Both the position numbers and the translations under genes were made by a program. The notes under the pieces were generated by a model, which was not told where the DNA came from, searched no databases, and worked only from the letters and a program-made list of their open reading frames with translations. A DNA stretch of 64,000 bases from Symsagittifera roscoffensis (lineage: Eukaryota > Xenacoelomorpha > Acoela > Convolutidae), in contig NC_087067.1 in the NCBI RefSeq assembly GCF_963678635.1, positions 1,612,001 to 1,676,000 of the forward strand, given 5' to 3'. Below, piece after piece: positions 19,850-29,322 of the stretch (within the stretch, counting starts at the first letter, position 1; every line of letters begins with the position of its first letter).

Positions 19850-20720
19850 ACCCTAATTTTGGGTGCTGTCAGGGTATTCTCAGGGATCTTGTATTCAAAT
19901 CTCACCTCTCAAATCCTTGGAGTTTTCGAAATATGACGTTTTTTATGATTTTGTTTATCAAAAGTTTTCAAAAAAAACTTGATTTTAAAAATACTGAAAG
20001 ATCTTTATCTTTTTTGTTATCTACATCTTAACTCTGAGGGTACTCAATTATGACTGCTCAAATCCTTATAGTTTTCAAGATATGACGGTTTAAGGAATTT
20101 TTTCAGAGTTTTTCATAAAACTTAGAAATAAGAAGTTTCACAAAAGTTTGAAGTTTCCATCTCTATAGTGAGGCTCTATCCGGTTTCTATCAGTAGTGGC
20201 AAATTTTGCTTCTAAATTTGACTGCTCAAATATTTTTAGTTTTCGAGATATGAAGTTTTTTCAAAGTTGAAATCAAAGTTATAGTTATAATTAATTTTAC
20301 AAATATTCCTGAGATCTCGAAAGATGAAGAAGAACTCAGCCACTACGACAGAAGAGTCTTGTGTCAGCTTAGATCAGGTTTCTCATGGAAACTAGCCGAA
20401 ACCAGACACAGACTACAACCGGACCTTGAATCAGACCTCTGCAGCAAATGCAACTCCAGCATTTAAGACTGCCAACATCTGTTCAACTGCCCGGCCAACC
20501 CTATATCTGCCACCATTGAAGATTTGTGGAAAAATCCCCTACTAGTCGTAGAAGAACTTGCGGAGATACTCTCCCGACAGTCCAAGGAGCAATAACAATA
20601 TCAACTGCGCATTTGTTTTTAGTTTCCGAGATATGGATTTTTTTCAAAGAACTTCACAGAATTTTATGGTTTTTGAAAGTATAAGGAAAAAAACTTGAGT
20701 ACAATATTTTGAAATTTGAA
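19850..20720 (+). repeat. Degenerate tandem repeat, unit about 150-165 bp
   Basis: A phrase like CAAATCCTTATAGTTTTC followed by a GATATGA-type sequence and a T-run recurs near 19910, 20059, 20225 and 20610. The first intervals are about 149 and 166 bases. The last interval is longer because a LINE fragment (20315-20596) sits inside it. No gene is visible between 19106 and 20314 apart from this array. Confidence 0.5.
20315..20596 (+). pseudogene. C-terminal fragment of a non-LTR retrotransposon ORF2
   Basis: The plus-strand translation reads CQLRSGFSW, then CSKCNSSI, then CQHLFNCPANP and LWKNPLLV. This matches the Cys/His cluster and the LW-NP block near the C-terminus of Jockey-like ORF2 proteins, just after RNase H. 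A TAA interrupts the frame between the second and third segments, and the fragment ends with TAA shortly before 20600. It is a dead 3' end of an insertion, unconnected with the minus-strand relic at 18302-19105. Confidence 0.65.
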
Positions 20721-21115
20721 ATTTACATACCTGTAATTGGGTGTGGTCAGTTCACTCAAAGGGTGTAGATCTTTTTTCATTATCTGCGGTTTTTAATAAT
20801 TTGTTAAAAACGCGTATAATTTAAGTTTTTTCGTTAATCATGAAGGAAAGTAAAACCTCAGAAGAGCTGATATCGAAAGGTGGAAAACAATTAACTTACC
20901 TTTTTCAAAATAGCTGGTCGAAACTTTCTACGCTACTTGCACGGCAACGGGCGATTCTTAGTTAGATTTCCAATTTTTGTTTAATAAGTTGCATTAATAT
21001 TTCCATCGTGAATGGTGGGAGGGCAGCGCAATTTTGGCTGTTTTAGAAGTGCATATTAAAGGTTTTATTAACAATTTCGAAGCAATAAATGTTAGTATGA
21101 AATAATGATTTTGTT

Positions 21116-22705
21116 TCACCAAGTCAGCACTGTTCCTCTTATTAGTTTAAGAACTGCAGTGCATGCTATCAACTGTTTTTCGTACTCATTTTTCATTTCC
21201 GCATCACTGCTCCCAGGCAATTGTTGGAAATTGAGAAGCCCAATGTGATCTCCCCTTTCCCTCCTCAGTTTGTGTCGCAAGTGCTTGTTCTCTTCTGAGA
21301 GCAATGAAAACGAGCGTTCATTTGTCTCTCGAATGTCGTCCGTTGTTTTTCCTATCCAATCAATTAGACTTTGCATAGAATTAGTTAATGATTCAACAGC
21401 TTTTTCTTTCTGGCTTATGTCGGGCCTCTGCGTCGAGCATTCAAGGCAAGTTGAGGAGGAAGACGACGAATCAATCGTATCTTTAATTTCCCGCAGCAAG
21501 TCAATGACATCTTGTTGATAATCCAACTGCTTGTTAATTTCAGTTGAAAGCTGACAAAAGTTGGCGTCAACCTGGGTTTTTGATGCAGTCTGAAACTGAT
21601 CGAATTCTTCGCGAAAATTGTCAATTTTATCGCTGAATTTTACAACTGCTTCAAGTTTAGTATCCAAAATTGACATTTGTTTCTTGATACATGCTAGATC
21701 TTTTCCTGTTTCGAGAGTTTTCTTCTGTTTATTCTGTATACCTATTTCATTTGTCAAGATTTGAACAGTATCTTGAAGGCTTTTGATACTTGACGTCATT
21801 TCGTTCTGTTGTTTTTCATTGTGTTCGATTTGGTTTTTCAATGCCATCTTCAATTCTGCAACCTCTGAAGCCAAATTTTTGTTTTCGTTTCGTAGAGTTT
21901 CCAGTTCATTAATTTGAAAGTTGTTCAACTCGGAATCGATGTTTTGTTGTTTGTTTTTGATTTCAGGGAGGTCTTTTGAAGCCTCTAAGGTGTCATCCTG
22001 CTGCTAAATATGAGAAATAGTTAGACTTTTTTAAAGTAAACAATGTAATGCGCATGCATAAGAATATTCATATATTACCAATTGTTACTTTCCAGAATCT
22101 GAGTAAAAAGAATTCTCAAGAGTGTACTGGCAATTTTTCGAGAAGAGTTACATTGAAGTTGAAATCTGTGCCTGGAGAATTAACATCAGCTTAACTTAAA
22201 CGTCAAAAAACTAAACTCAATATACTAATAACTGAAGCTTTTGTTTTGATTAAGCCTTGAATAAGACCCAATGCTGCTCGTGGAGGTTTTTTCTGGATTT
22301 TTTTTTCGAATCATATTTGGTTTTTATTACGCCGTAGGTTCTCTTTGAAATTTAAACGGCTGCGCAGCCCAAAATTAATCTGTTGTTTGTTTCTGTACGC
22401 TTTTGAATAATGAAATTGTGTAGTATTTTAAAATTAAGGTATTTTAATCTATTTTCAAATTACCTGTTCAATACAAGGCTCTGCTTTTAGCACACAATTC
22501 AGATCCACTTCCACTGGAGATGAAGTTTTTTTCGTCTTTTTGGGTTTCAGAAAAGCTCTCAAAACCTGTGCTAAAACCATGAAAAGTATTACATTGATGT
22601 AACCCTGAATGTTTTTACCCAATTTGTTGACCTTTTATTACCGAGATTTTTTTCGCAGTTTTTTGTACCCCTGAAACATCTGGTTTCAAGTTCTTTAGAA
22701 GCCAT
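21116..22705 (-). CDS. Coiled-coil protein, 352 residues, three exons
   Basis: The exons on the minus strand are 22705-22642, 22570-22464 and 22003-21116. The introns have canonical borders (GTAATA...TTTTAG and GTAATT...ATTTAG) and the joined frame is open (1,059 bases with the TGA). The start ATG at 22705 is the first in frame. The N-terminal ~60 residues are basic (KPKKTKKTSSP). From about residue 75 the protein is a long coiled coil rich in Glu, Lys, Asn and Gln with leucine heptads (LETLRNENKNLASEVAEL), interrupted by a serine run (SSSSSST) and resuming near SEENKHLRHKLRRER. I do not recognise the family; such proteins are often structural or scaffold components. The gene is divergent from the USP gene across a TTTA-rich array. 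A TTTATT at about 21064 could serve as its polyadenylation signal. Confidence 0.72.
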
Positions 22706-22879
22706 TTCAGTCGTGATTTGAAATATTTAGATGATTACACCGAAGACTTTAGTCAAGGTGTTATGGTATCGTGTAACGGGGTTTTTTTTTAATGTTGTCT
22801 GTTGTCAAGTGTGGACAAATAACGTCCACAGTTATCAATTATCATGTGGGCTGGACTATATCGCGCTATGTCACGTGAT

Positions 22880-24070
22880 TGCGTATGTTTGTTTCTTTAT
22901 TTGTTCATCTTTATTTATTTAATTATCTGTTCTTCTATTTATTTAATTATGTTTAGTTTGCTTGTATTTATTTATAATTTATTTATGTACATATTTATTT
23001 TTGTTTATTTTTATCACGTGTTTTGTTTATTTATTTAATTATTCTTTCTTTCATTTAGTTTTGCTTTTATTATTTCTGCGTGTGTATTTATTTAATTTAT
23101 TTATTTTCATTTATTTATATTATGGGTCCGTTTGTTTGGTTATTTTTTCATATATATTTTTTCATGTCTATTTAATTATTTGTACATTTCACTTTTGCTT
23201 TTATTTATTTATTTATTTATTTATTTATGTATTTATTTATGTATTTATTTATGTATTTATTTATTTATTTATTTATGTATTGATTTATTTTTTTATTGCT
23301 TATTTATTTATCAGGTGTGTTTTGTTTATTTGTTGATATTTATTTCTATATTTATTTAATTATTCTTTATTTCATTTAGTTTTGCTTTTATTATTTATGT
23401 ATGTGTATTTATTTCATTTATTTATTTTCATTTATTCATATTATGGGTCTGTTTGTTTGGTTATTTGTTCATATATATTTTTTCATGTCTATTTAATTAT
23501 TTGTACATTTCACTTTTGCTTTTATTTATTTATATATTTATTTATTTATGTATTCATTTATGTATTTATTTATTTATTTATGTATTGATTTATTTTTTTA
23601 TTGCTTATTTATTTATCAGGTGTGTTTTGTTTATTTGTTGATATTTATTTCTATATTTATTTAATTATTCTTTCTTTCATTTAGTTTTGCTTTTATTATT
23701 TATGTATGTGTATTTATTTAATTCATTTACTTTCATTTATTTATATTATGGGTCTGTTTGTTTGGTTATTTGTTCATGAGATATATATTTTTTCATGTTA
23801 ATTTAATTATTTGTACATTTCAGTTTTGCGTTTATTTATTTATTTATTGATTTATTTTTTTATTGTTTATTTATTTATCAGGTGTGTTTTGTTTATTCGT
23901 TGATATTTTTTGCTATATTTATTTAATTATTTTCTTTCATTTAGTTTTGCTTTTATTTATTATTCATGTATGTATTTATTTATTCATTTATTTATTTATG
24001 TTTATTTATTTTTGGTTTGTTCGTTCATTTGTTGGTTTGTTCGTTCATTTATTTATTTATTTAGTTAGCG
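22880..24070. repeat. TTTA-rich microsatellite array with higher-order repeat
   Basis: About 1.2 kb is dominated by TTTA/TTTG steps. On top of it a longer unit recurs: TATTATGGGTC near 23120, 23440 and 23745, and ATCAGGTGTGTTTTG near 23310, 23615 and 23878, giving a unit of about 260-320 bp in roughly three to four copies. The open frames through it are Tyr/Ile/Phe/Leu low-complexity artefacts. It lies in the spacer between two divergent genes. Confidence 0.85.
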
Positions 24071-24434
24071 TCTTTGTTGTTTGATTGTGAAATTTGATGT
24101 TTTACTTCTTAGCTATGTAGTTAAAAGCAAAAAATGATTTTCAATTTATTGTTCTGTTTAGGATATTTTCAGAAAGATCTGTATATCACCAATTAGCGTA
24201 CAACGATTTATAGGGAACGCTGCCAACGAGATTTGTCCACTTGCTTTTGGGTTGCAGCTACATCAAAAATGATTTTAAATTATTTATTTTAAAGATTTAT
24301 CTATAGTTACATCTGTCCGGTAATTAATTTTCAAATTTGCTTTTGTATTTCTCAAAAAAAATTTGTTGGAGCGTGGACTCAATAACGTAAAGCAAAATGT
24401 TAAATTTTATGTTACTTCTATTTTCAGTCATGTA

Positions 24435-25127
24435 ATGGAGCCATTTCGACCCACGGGCATTGCAAATGATGACAACAGTTGCTATCTCAATTCTGTTCTT
24501 CAGCTTTTGTTGTCAAGCGCTTGCATCAGAGATCGGCTCAGTAGACTTACTGAATTTGACCATGGTGGCGTGTTAATTTCAACTGTGAAAGAGATATTTT
24601 GTCAAATGCTGTCCACAGAAAACTTTTTCATCAATGCGTCTACTTCCAAAATTAAAATTCTCCAGCATCTTGATTTGAATTACAGCTTCTCATATACCTA
24701 TGGACATCAGCACGATGCTTCCGAGGTACTACTGTCAATTATCAATGCATTTAAATCTGAGGGCCAATGGAATTTCTTTGAAATATCGTATTCAGATAAT
24801 TTCACGTGTTGTCTGTGTAATGTGTCATGGAGAAGACCTGAAACTACTTCTGCGTTAGTTTTAAGTCCTCCACGCAATGGTCAACTTCTGCAGGAGCTTG
24901 TGGTCAATCACTTCGCCAACCAAGCCGTTAATGTAACATGTCCAAATTCCACGTGTATCTCAGAAAGGGCAATAACAACTAAAGAACCAACCCATATTGC
25001 AAATACTGTTGTTTTGCTGATTGCGCGTTACATGTTTGTCGCTGGCAATCGCGTTTACTCTAGAGCAGAAGTCACAATTGGTGAAACAATCGAAATTGGT
25101 GGATGTGATTACGGAGTAAAGGCTGCT
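24435..25127 (+). CDS. USP-type ubiquitin hydrolase, N-terminal exon (3' incomplete)
   Basis: USP (peptidase family C19) enzymes cleave ubiquitin from substrates. The exon follows an acceptor TATTTTCAG (ending 24427), and its first ATG is only 7 bases later. The Cys box is GIANDDNSCYLNSVLQLL, with the catalytic Cys in NSCYLN (canonical GNTCYLNS). The QxDAxE box appears as HQHDASEVLLSII. Zinc-finger-like CCLC and CPNSTC pairs lie where USPs carry their Cys4 zinc ribbon. The end fits GTTAGT at 25128 as donor, phase 0; GTAAAG at 25116 is an alternative. The reading approaches the strand before the catalytic His box (GCDYGVKAA) and then runs into a 76-bp tandem repeat. I could not find the His box downstream, so the gene has distant exons or is disabled. 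Confidence 0.75.
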
Positions 25128-25546
25128 GTTAGTACCATTTTTAGTTCTCGAACTGTTATCCCATGATCTTTGTCAATATAGCAAAATTTTGGTGTATACA
25201 TGTGTTAGTACGATTTTTAGCTCTAGAACTGTTATTCCATGATCTTTGTCAATATAGCAAAAATTTGACGTATATATGTGTTAGTACGATTTTTAGCTCT
25301 CGAACTGTTATTTCATGATCTTTGCCAATATAGCAAAATTTTGGTGTATACATGTGTTAGTACGATTTTTAGTTCTAGAAGTGTTATTTTATGATCTTCG
25401 TTGATATATCAAAAATTTAACCTATACATGTGTTAGTACGATTTTTAGTTCTAGAACTGTTATTTCAGGCTCTTTCTCGATATAGCAAAATTTTGGTGTA
25501 TACATGTATTAGTACGATTTTTTGTTCTAGAACTGTTATTCTTCAA
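25128..25546 (+). repeat. 76-bp tandem repeat, 5.5 copies, each starting with a splice-donor-like sequence
   Basis: Units start at 25128, 25204, 25280, 25356, 25432 and 25508, an exact 76-base period. Each begins GTTAGTAC and continues with a T-run, a CTAGAAC/CTCGAAC block and a TGTATACATGT end. The first unit begins exactly where the USP exon should be spliced. The last copy starts ATTAGTAC, which destroys the GT, and is partial. The period is not a multiple of three, so it is not coding. Confidence 0.9.
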
Positions 25547-25689
25547 TTATTAGTTGTTCAATTGTTCAAGTTGTTTGGTTTTTGCTTCACTTTCTATGCC
25601 TTCGGTGTATTGCGCGTAGCGCCTATGTTTTTACTGAGGAATTTTGGTTTCATACATTCAGTGTTATCTTACTCGTTACCCTCGTGATA

Positions 25690-25775
25690 TTGCTAGGTAT
25701 TGCACGAAGCTAGTTATTGCAGTCGGGTACTATACTTTTTCCCGTAAGTAACTTTGTTCACATGATCTCTAATTT
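25690..25775 (+). repeat. Dispersed repeat family B, copy 1
   Basis: A short sequence in which a small cttgc/gcaag-type hairpin precedes TATTGCAATCGGGTA and TTTTTCCCGTAA. Related copies lie near 44625-44700 and 56446-56500. Sequence between 25547 and 25690 shows nothing further. Confidence 0.45.
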
Positions 25776-25911
25776 CAGAAGATCTCCAGCTTGCATCTAG
25801 TTGCTTTTTAAGCAGCTCTAGTTCTGGGTAGAGTTTCTGTGTCTAGAGTTAATAAATTACTGAGACTAACGCTTAAAAAATTTTCCGATGTAATTTGATT
25901 AAGAGTAGATG

Positions 25912-26690
25912 AACGTAGTTCAGACTCTTATAAAAGTCGTGATGATTTTTTCTTTGTTTTTTTAGGAAAAGTCTTCAAATTTGTTCAGGCTCAAAATTAC
26001 TCTGTCGCTGTATGATTCTTGATTTGTTTTCAAGTTCAGTTCGTTTCCTTCGTTAAAGACAAGGCAAAAGCCCCTATCGAACAGTGAAAGCGTAAGGTCA
26101 CAAAAAAGGATCGACTTCAAGTTTCGAAAATGGAATTAAATATTCGAATTTCCCAGCGAAATGAAAATTTTAACCATTGATTCTGTGTACTAATACACGG
26201 CGAAGCGAATTTATTAGTACAAACCTTCTTTTTTTCCAACCTTAGTCACAAAAATTGTGCCACTTTTGGCTGCTTTATTCGTGGCTAGTGTTTTTCGGTT
26301 GTTAAGCTTGCGTGGCTGAGTGGATAGTGCGTGAGACTCAAAACCTTTTGATTGCAGTAGGTGGCAGATCGAATTCTAGACCTCGCCGAGTTTTTGCTAA
26401 TTCGAGCCTGATTTCTATTTTTTTCTGATTGCTTTTTCTAGAGCTGCCTTTTGGTCGTGTTCTCGCAAGTGTTTGAGAAGTACAGCTTCGCCTCTTTGTC
26501 TCAAATTGGGTTCATTTTATCAAAAAAAAAATTTCAATTATAAATTGTTAAAGAAATTACAAGAGTCTAAGGCCATCTTTTTTTTTTTGAAAATCGAAAG
26601 TTTATTTTTACTTAAAAAGTAAACCATCCTTTTTTTCTGTTTACTTCTGTTCATTGACGTTTTCCCAACTGTCTGTTGACCATGTTTTTT
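25912..26690 (+). repeat. Dispersed repeat family C, copy 1, interrupted by a family S insertion
   Basis: Family C is recognised by a chain of phrases: a GATGAACGTAGTTCAGACT-type start, a T-run ending CAGGAAAAGTCTT, GTTCAGTTC, AAGGCAAACTCC, GAACAGCAAAA, GATCGACTTCTA, TTGATCCAGTTTTCTCAAAT and a final GTCTGTTGGC. Here the chain breaks near 26191, where a family S element begins, and resumes near 26504. Both halves match other copies, so the S element inserted later. Confidence 0.6.
26192..26503 (+). mobile_element. Family S nonautonomous element with tRNA-like promoter, copy 1
   Basis: It carries a tRNA-like block, GCGTGGCTGAGTGGATAGTG followed by a degenerate B box (GCAGATCGAATTC), then the family tail with GCTAATTCGAG, AGAGCTGC and TTTTGGTCGTGTTCTCG, ending in a GCTTCGCCTC block. 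The ends are degenerate here. It interrupts a family C copy. Confidence 0.55.
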
Positions 26691-27261
26691 GTAGGCTTAA
26701 TTGATTTCATACTAATTTTTGTCGGAATTTTTTCAGGGTGTTTTTTAGTATTATGATTTAATGCGTGGTTTCTGATTTTATTATCTGACAGTGTGTGCAG
26801 GTAGCTCAAAGCAACTTAGCAAGAGTTTTGTTCTGAGAAATTCGTCTGCGAGGGTAATTGGCAGGTGCTGCACGAAGTTCAAGAGTGGTTGAAATGTTCT
26901 GAAAAATTTGAATTTTTGTGTATTTTTTATTCAAAGTGCGTCTTTTAAAATTTTTATCTTTTATGTTGTGGTTCAGCTCTCTTACCGTTCCGTACGGTTT
27001 TTATTTTTGGCAAAATTGAATTAAATGGGTTGAATTCGGCTTTCAGAGTTTTATAGATTTTCTGCAAATTCTGTTGTAATGCTTGAAAATTGTGTAGTCA
27101 ACTCGCTGTAATTTTCAATTCTCACGAAAGTCGTACTGAGTTCGAATGTTGTGGATTTTCTCGTGACATTTTTTGGAAAAATGCTCTAAAAAGATCGATA
27201 AATCTTTCAAAATTTTACCCCCGTTGATCCGGCCTTAATGAGACAATGATATAAAAAAAAC
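26691..27261. other. No gene recognised
   Basis: AT-rich spacer. I see no coding frame, RNA gene or strong repeat. Confidence 0.5.
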
Positions 27262-27486
27262 CTTTGAGGGCAATTTCATCGCAATCGTGGCTGTCGGCGT
27301 GTTGATTTTTTGTGCCATTTGTTTTGTTGAGTTGGTCATAGTCGTGCTCTGTCTGTTTTTCCACTTGTTCAGTTCTGCTGGGTGATTTTGGGTTCTGACT
27401 TGCTTGTGTTCTTGAATCATCTGATGTGCCTTTCTCCTTTTTGGTTGCAGCTCTGTTTTTGTCAAGAAGCTCTCTGAGACTGGAGG
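27262..27486 (-). CDS. Candidate internal exon of an unidentified polar protein
   Basis: On the minus strand an acceptor ATATTTTAG precedes a 225-base open stretch whose translation is polar and charged (LRELLDKNRAATKKEKG, then DSRTQASQNPK, then EQVEKQTEHDYDQLNK). That is unlike the hydrophobic shadow frames of this AT-rich DNA, and it ends at a weak donor GTTTTT. No partner exon was identified: the downstream direction leads into the USP intron and the upstream direction gives nothing clear. It could be part of a gene nested in or overlapping the USP intron, or a chance open stretch. No family recognised. Confidence 0.35.
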
Positions 27487-29160
27487 CTAAAATATTTAAG
27501 TTTTGTTATTGAAACTGACGACCAAATATGCTAGAAAATTTTATTCGGCCTTTTCGAAAATTAATGCGATGGCCCGATTAAGAAAATCAGCTAAATACAG
27601 CAAGCTGTTGTAAGCTGTTCAAAACATTCTACTATCTCTAAAAGCGGGCTAGATATTTATGTTGCACTTGTGAATAAATTACCTTTCGAATTCATTGCGG
27701 GTGTTCAAAAAGTCAGCTGTAGTTTAGATATGTCAGTAAATGATGTGTGTTGAAAAATGATTTAAATCAAAGTAACGAGCTTTTGAACCATCTAATTTTT
27801 TTTCTTCTATCAAAGAGAGTCGATTGATAAATAATGAACCTTTTGATTTGCGCGTCAAGATTCAAGAAAGAGAGTGTTGTAACTGTAATAATGGTATTTG
27901 AAAAAGACAACATTCTCTTGTCTAGCTACAAGTATTTTTATGTAATAGCTTGCGAAAGTATCAAAAGAAAATACGTGGCTTTAACTAGACGATTATCTGG
28001 ACCGTGTCGTCTAGCATACATGCACTGAGAATTAGACCGTATACATGTACCTAGAGTTAGCACCAAATATAGAGTTTCAATGTAATTACGCTTGCATTAT
28101 CAAACTAGAATAAAGACTCTTCGGGATAACAACTTGTTTAACAGAATCACTAGTATCTTGGTTCTTAATAAATTCAAACATCCAAGTGTTTCCGGCACTT
28201 AGCTTAGCCTGGAAGCGAAGAATTTCTTTCAGACTGGAAATATTCCTTTCCAAAAAATGTCGGCATAATATTTGTCTGCTTATGTTTTGTCGGCTTAGTT
28301 GCCACATCGTAGAATTGACGCAATTTTTTGTACGCAATTTTCATTGTAGTTAAATTTAGTAAATTGAATTACTCCTGCAATTTTTAATTTTACTAGCCTT
28401 GACATTTTGCCGTAAAAACTTTAATCGGCTTAAATGATTTAGGCTTGTATTTTATCGGCTTAATTACCTAATTTGGGTTCATTTCAAACGAAGCATAAGT
28501 TTTATGCTTCATTCCGGATCGCACAAAATGCCTAAATTTTTAGAATAGAATTTATACTTAAAAGTTTTTTCATGACAGCAATGATATTTTAGGTTTTACG
28601 GGAAATTATCTAAGTTTCGTCGGCTCAGTTGCCGTTTGTGAAATATATTTTGAATTTTCATTACTTGCCGTCGATTGTGTTTCTAGACCTGTTTTTCCAC
28701 AAATAGAACATGATTCCAGACAAAAAATTATTTAAGCTGCGGTTTTGGAAGTGTTTCATTTTCTATTTTTTTGGGACTGATTGGCTTTCTTTTCCTGTCT
28801 GCTAGCCTGCACTGCTATTTTATGTTGTTTCGCAAGTGGTGCGAAGCTCCGCTTTGTCTGTAAATTATCAGAAAATCATTATTTTTTATATCTTAAAGCA
28901 GGTCTTTCAATCATATTTTAGCACATTCAGAAAAAAGGACGTAGCTTAGAGCAAAAAAGCTTGCGATCAATAAGTTGTGAAAGAGCCATATTTGTAATTA
29001 TGGGTTCATTTTTTGACAGTGGATTTCAGTTTATTGTAATGTCGCTTCGTAATTTTTATTGTAATGTGCCAATTTCTTCGCTTTGCACGTCATTTTGTAA
29101 ACGACATGGGGCGTTTTTGAGCAATTTTCAAAATCTTCGACCACAACAACAAGTATTTCT
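27487..29160. other. Gene-poor spacer with repeat fragments
   Basis: No coding frame convinces. Phrases around GTCGGCTTAGTTGCCAC (28270-28310, with a variant at 28620) recur near 44865 and, weaker, near 57030, marking another dispersed family (F). Confidence 0.4.
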
Positions 29161-29322
29161 GATTGAATTTCAGATCAAATTTTATTTGAAAAGCGTGCAT
29201 TTGTGATTGAATTTCAGATCAAATTGTATTTGAAAAGCGTGCATTTCTGATTGAATTTCAGATCAAATTTTATTTGAAAAGCGTGCATATGTGATTGAAT
29301 TTCAGATCAAATTGTATTTGAA
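29161..29322 (+). repeat. 44-bp tandem repeat, four copies, each with a splice-acceptor-like motif
   Basis: Units start at 29161, 29205, 29249 and 29293, an exact 44-base period. Each contains GATTGAATTTCAGATCAAAT, a plausible 3' splice site (TTTCAG followed by ATC). The last, shortened copy runs directly into the ATG of the ZNRD2-like gene at 29323. The AG of the last unit would leave about 18 bases of 5' UTR. Confidence 0.9.

Noticed and set aside
22962-24084. Series of Tyr/Ile/Phe/Leu-rich open frames
   Set aside because: Produced by the TTTA microsatellite; no stops because of composition.
26300-26390. tRNA gene (GCGTGGCTGAGTGG with a B box)
   Set aside because: No full cloverleaf or acceptor stem. 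The same block recurs in several copies inside a short mobile family, so it is a tRNA-derived promoter, not a tRNA gene.
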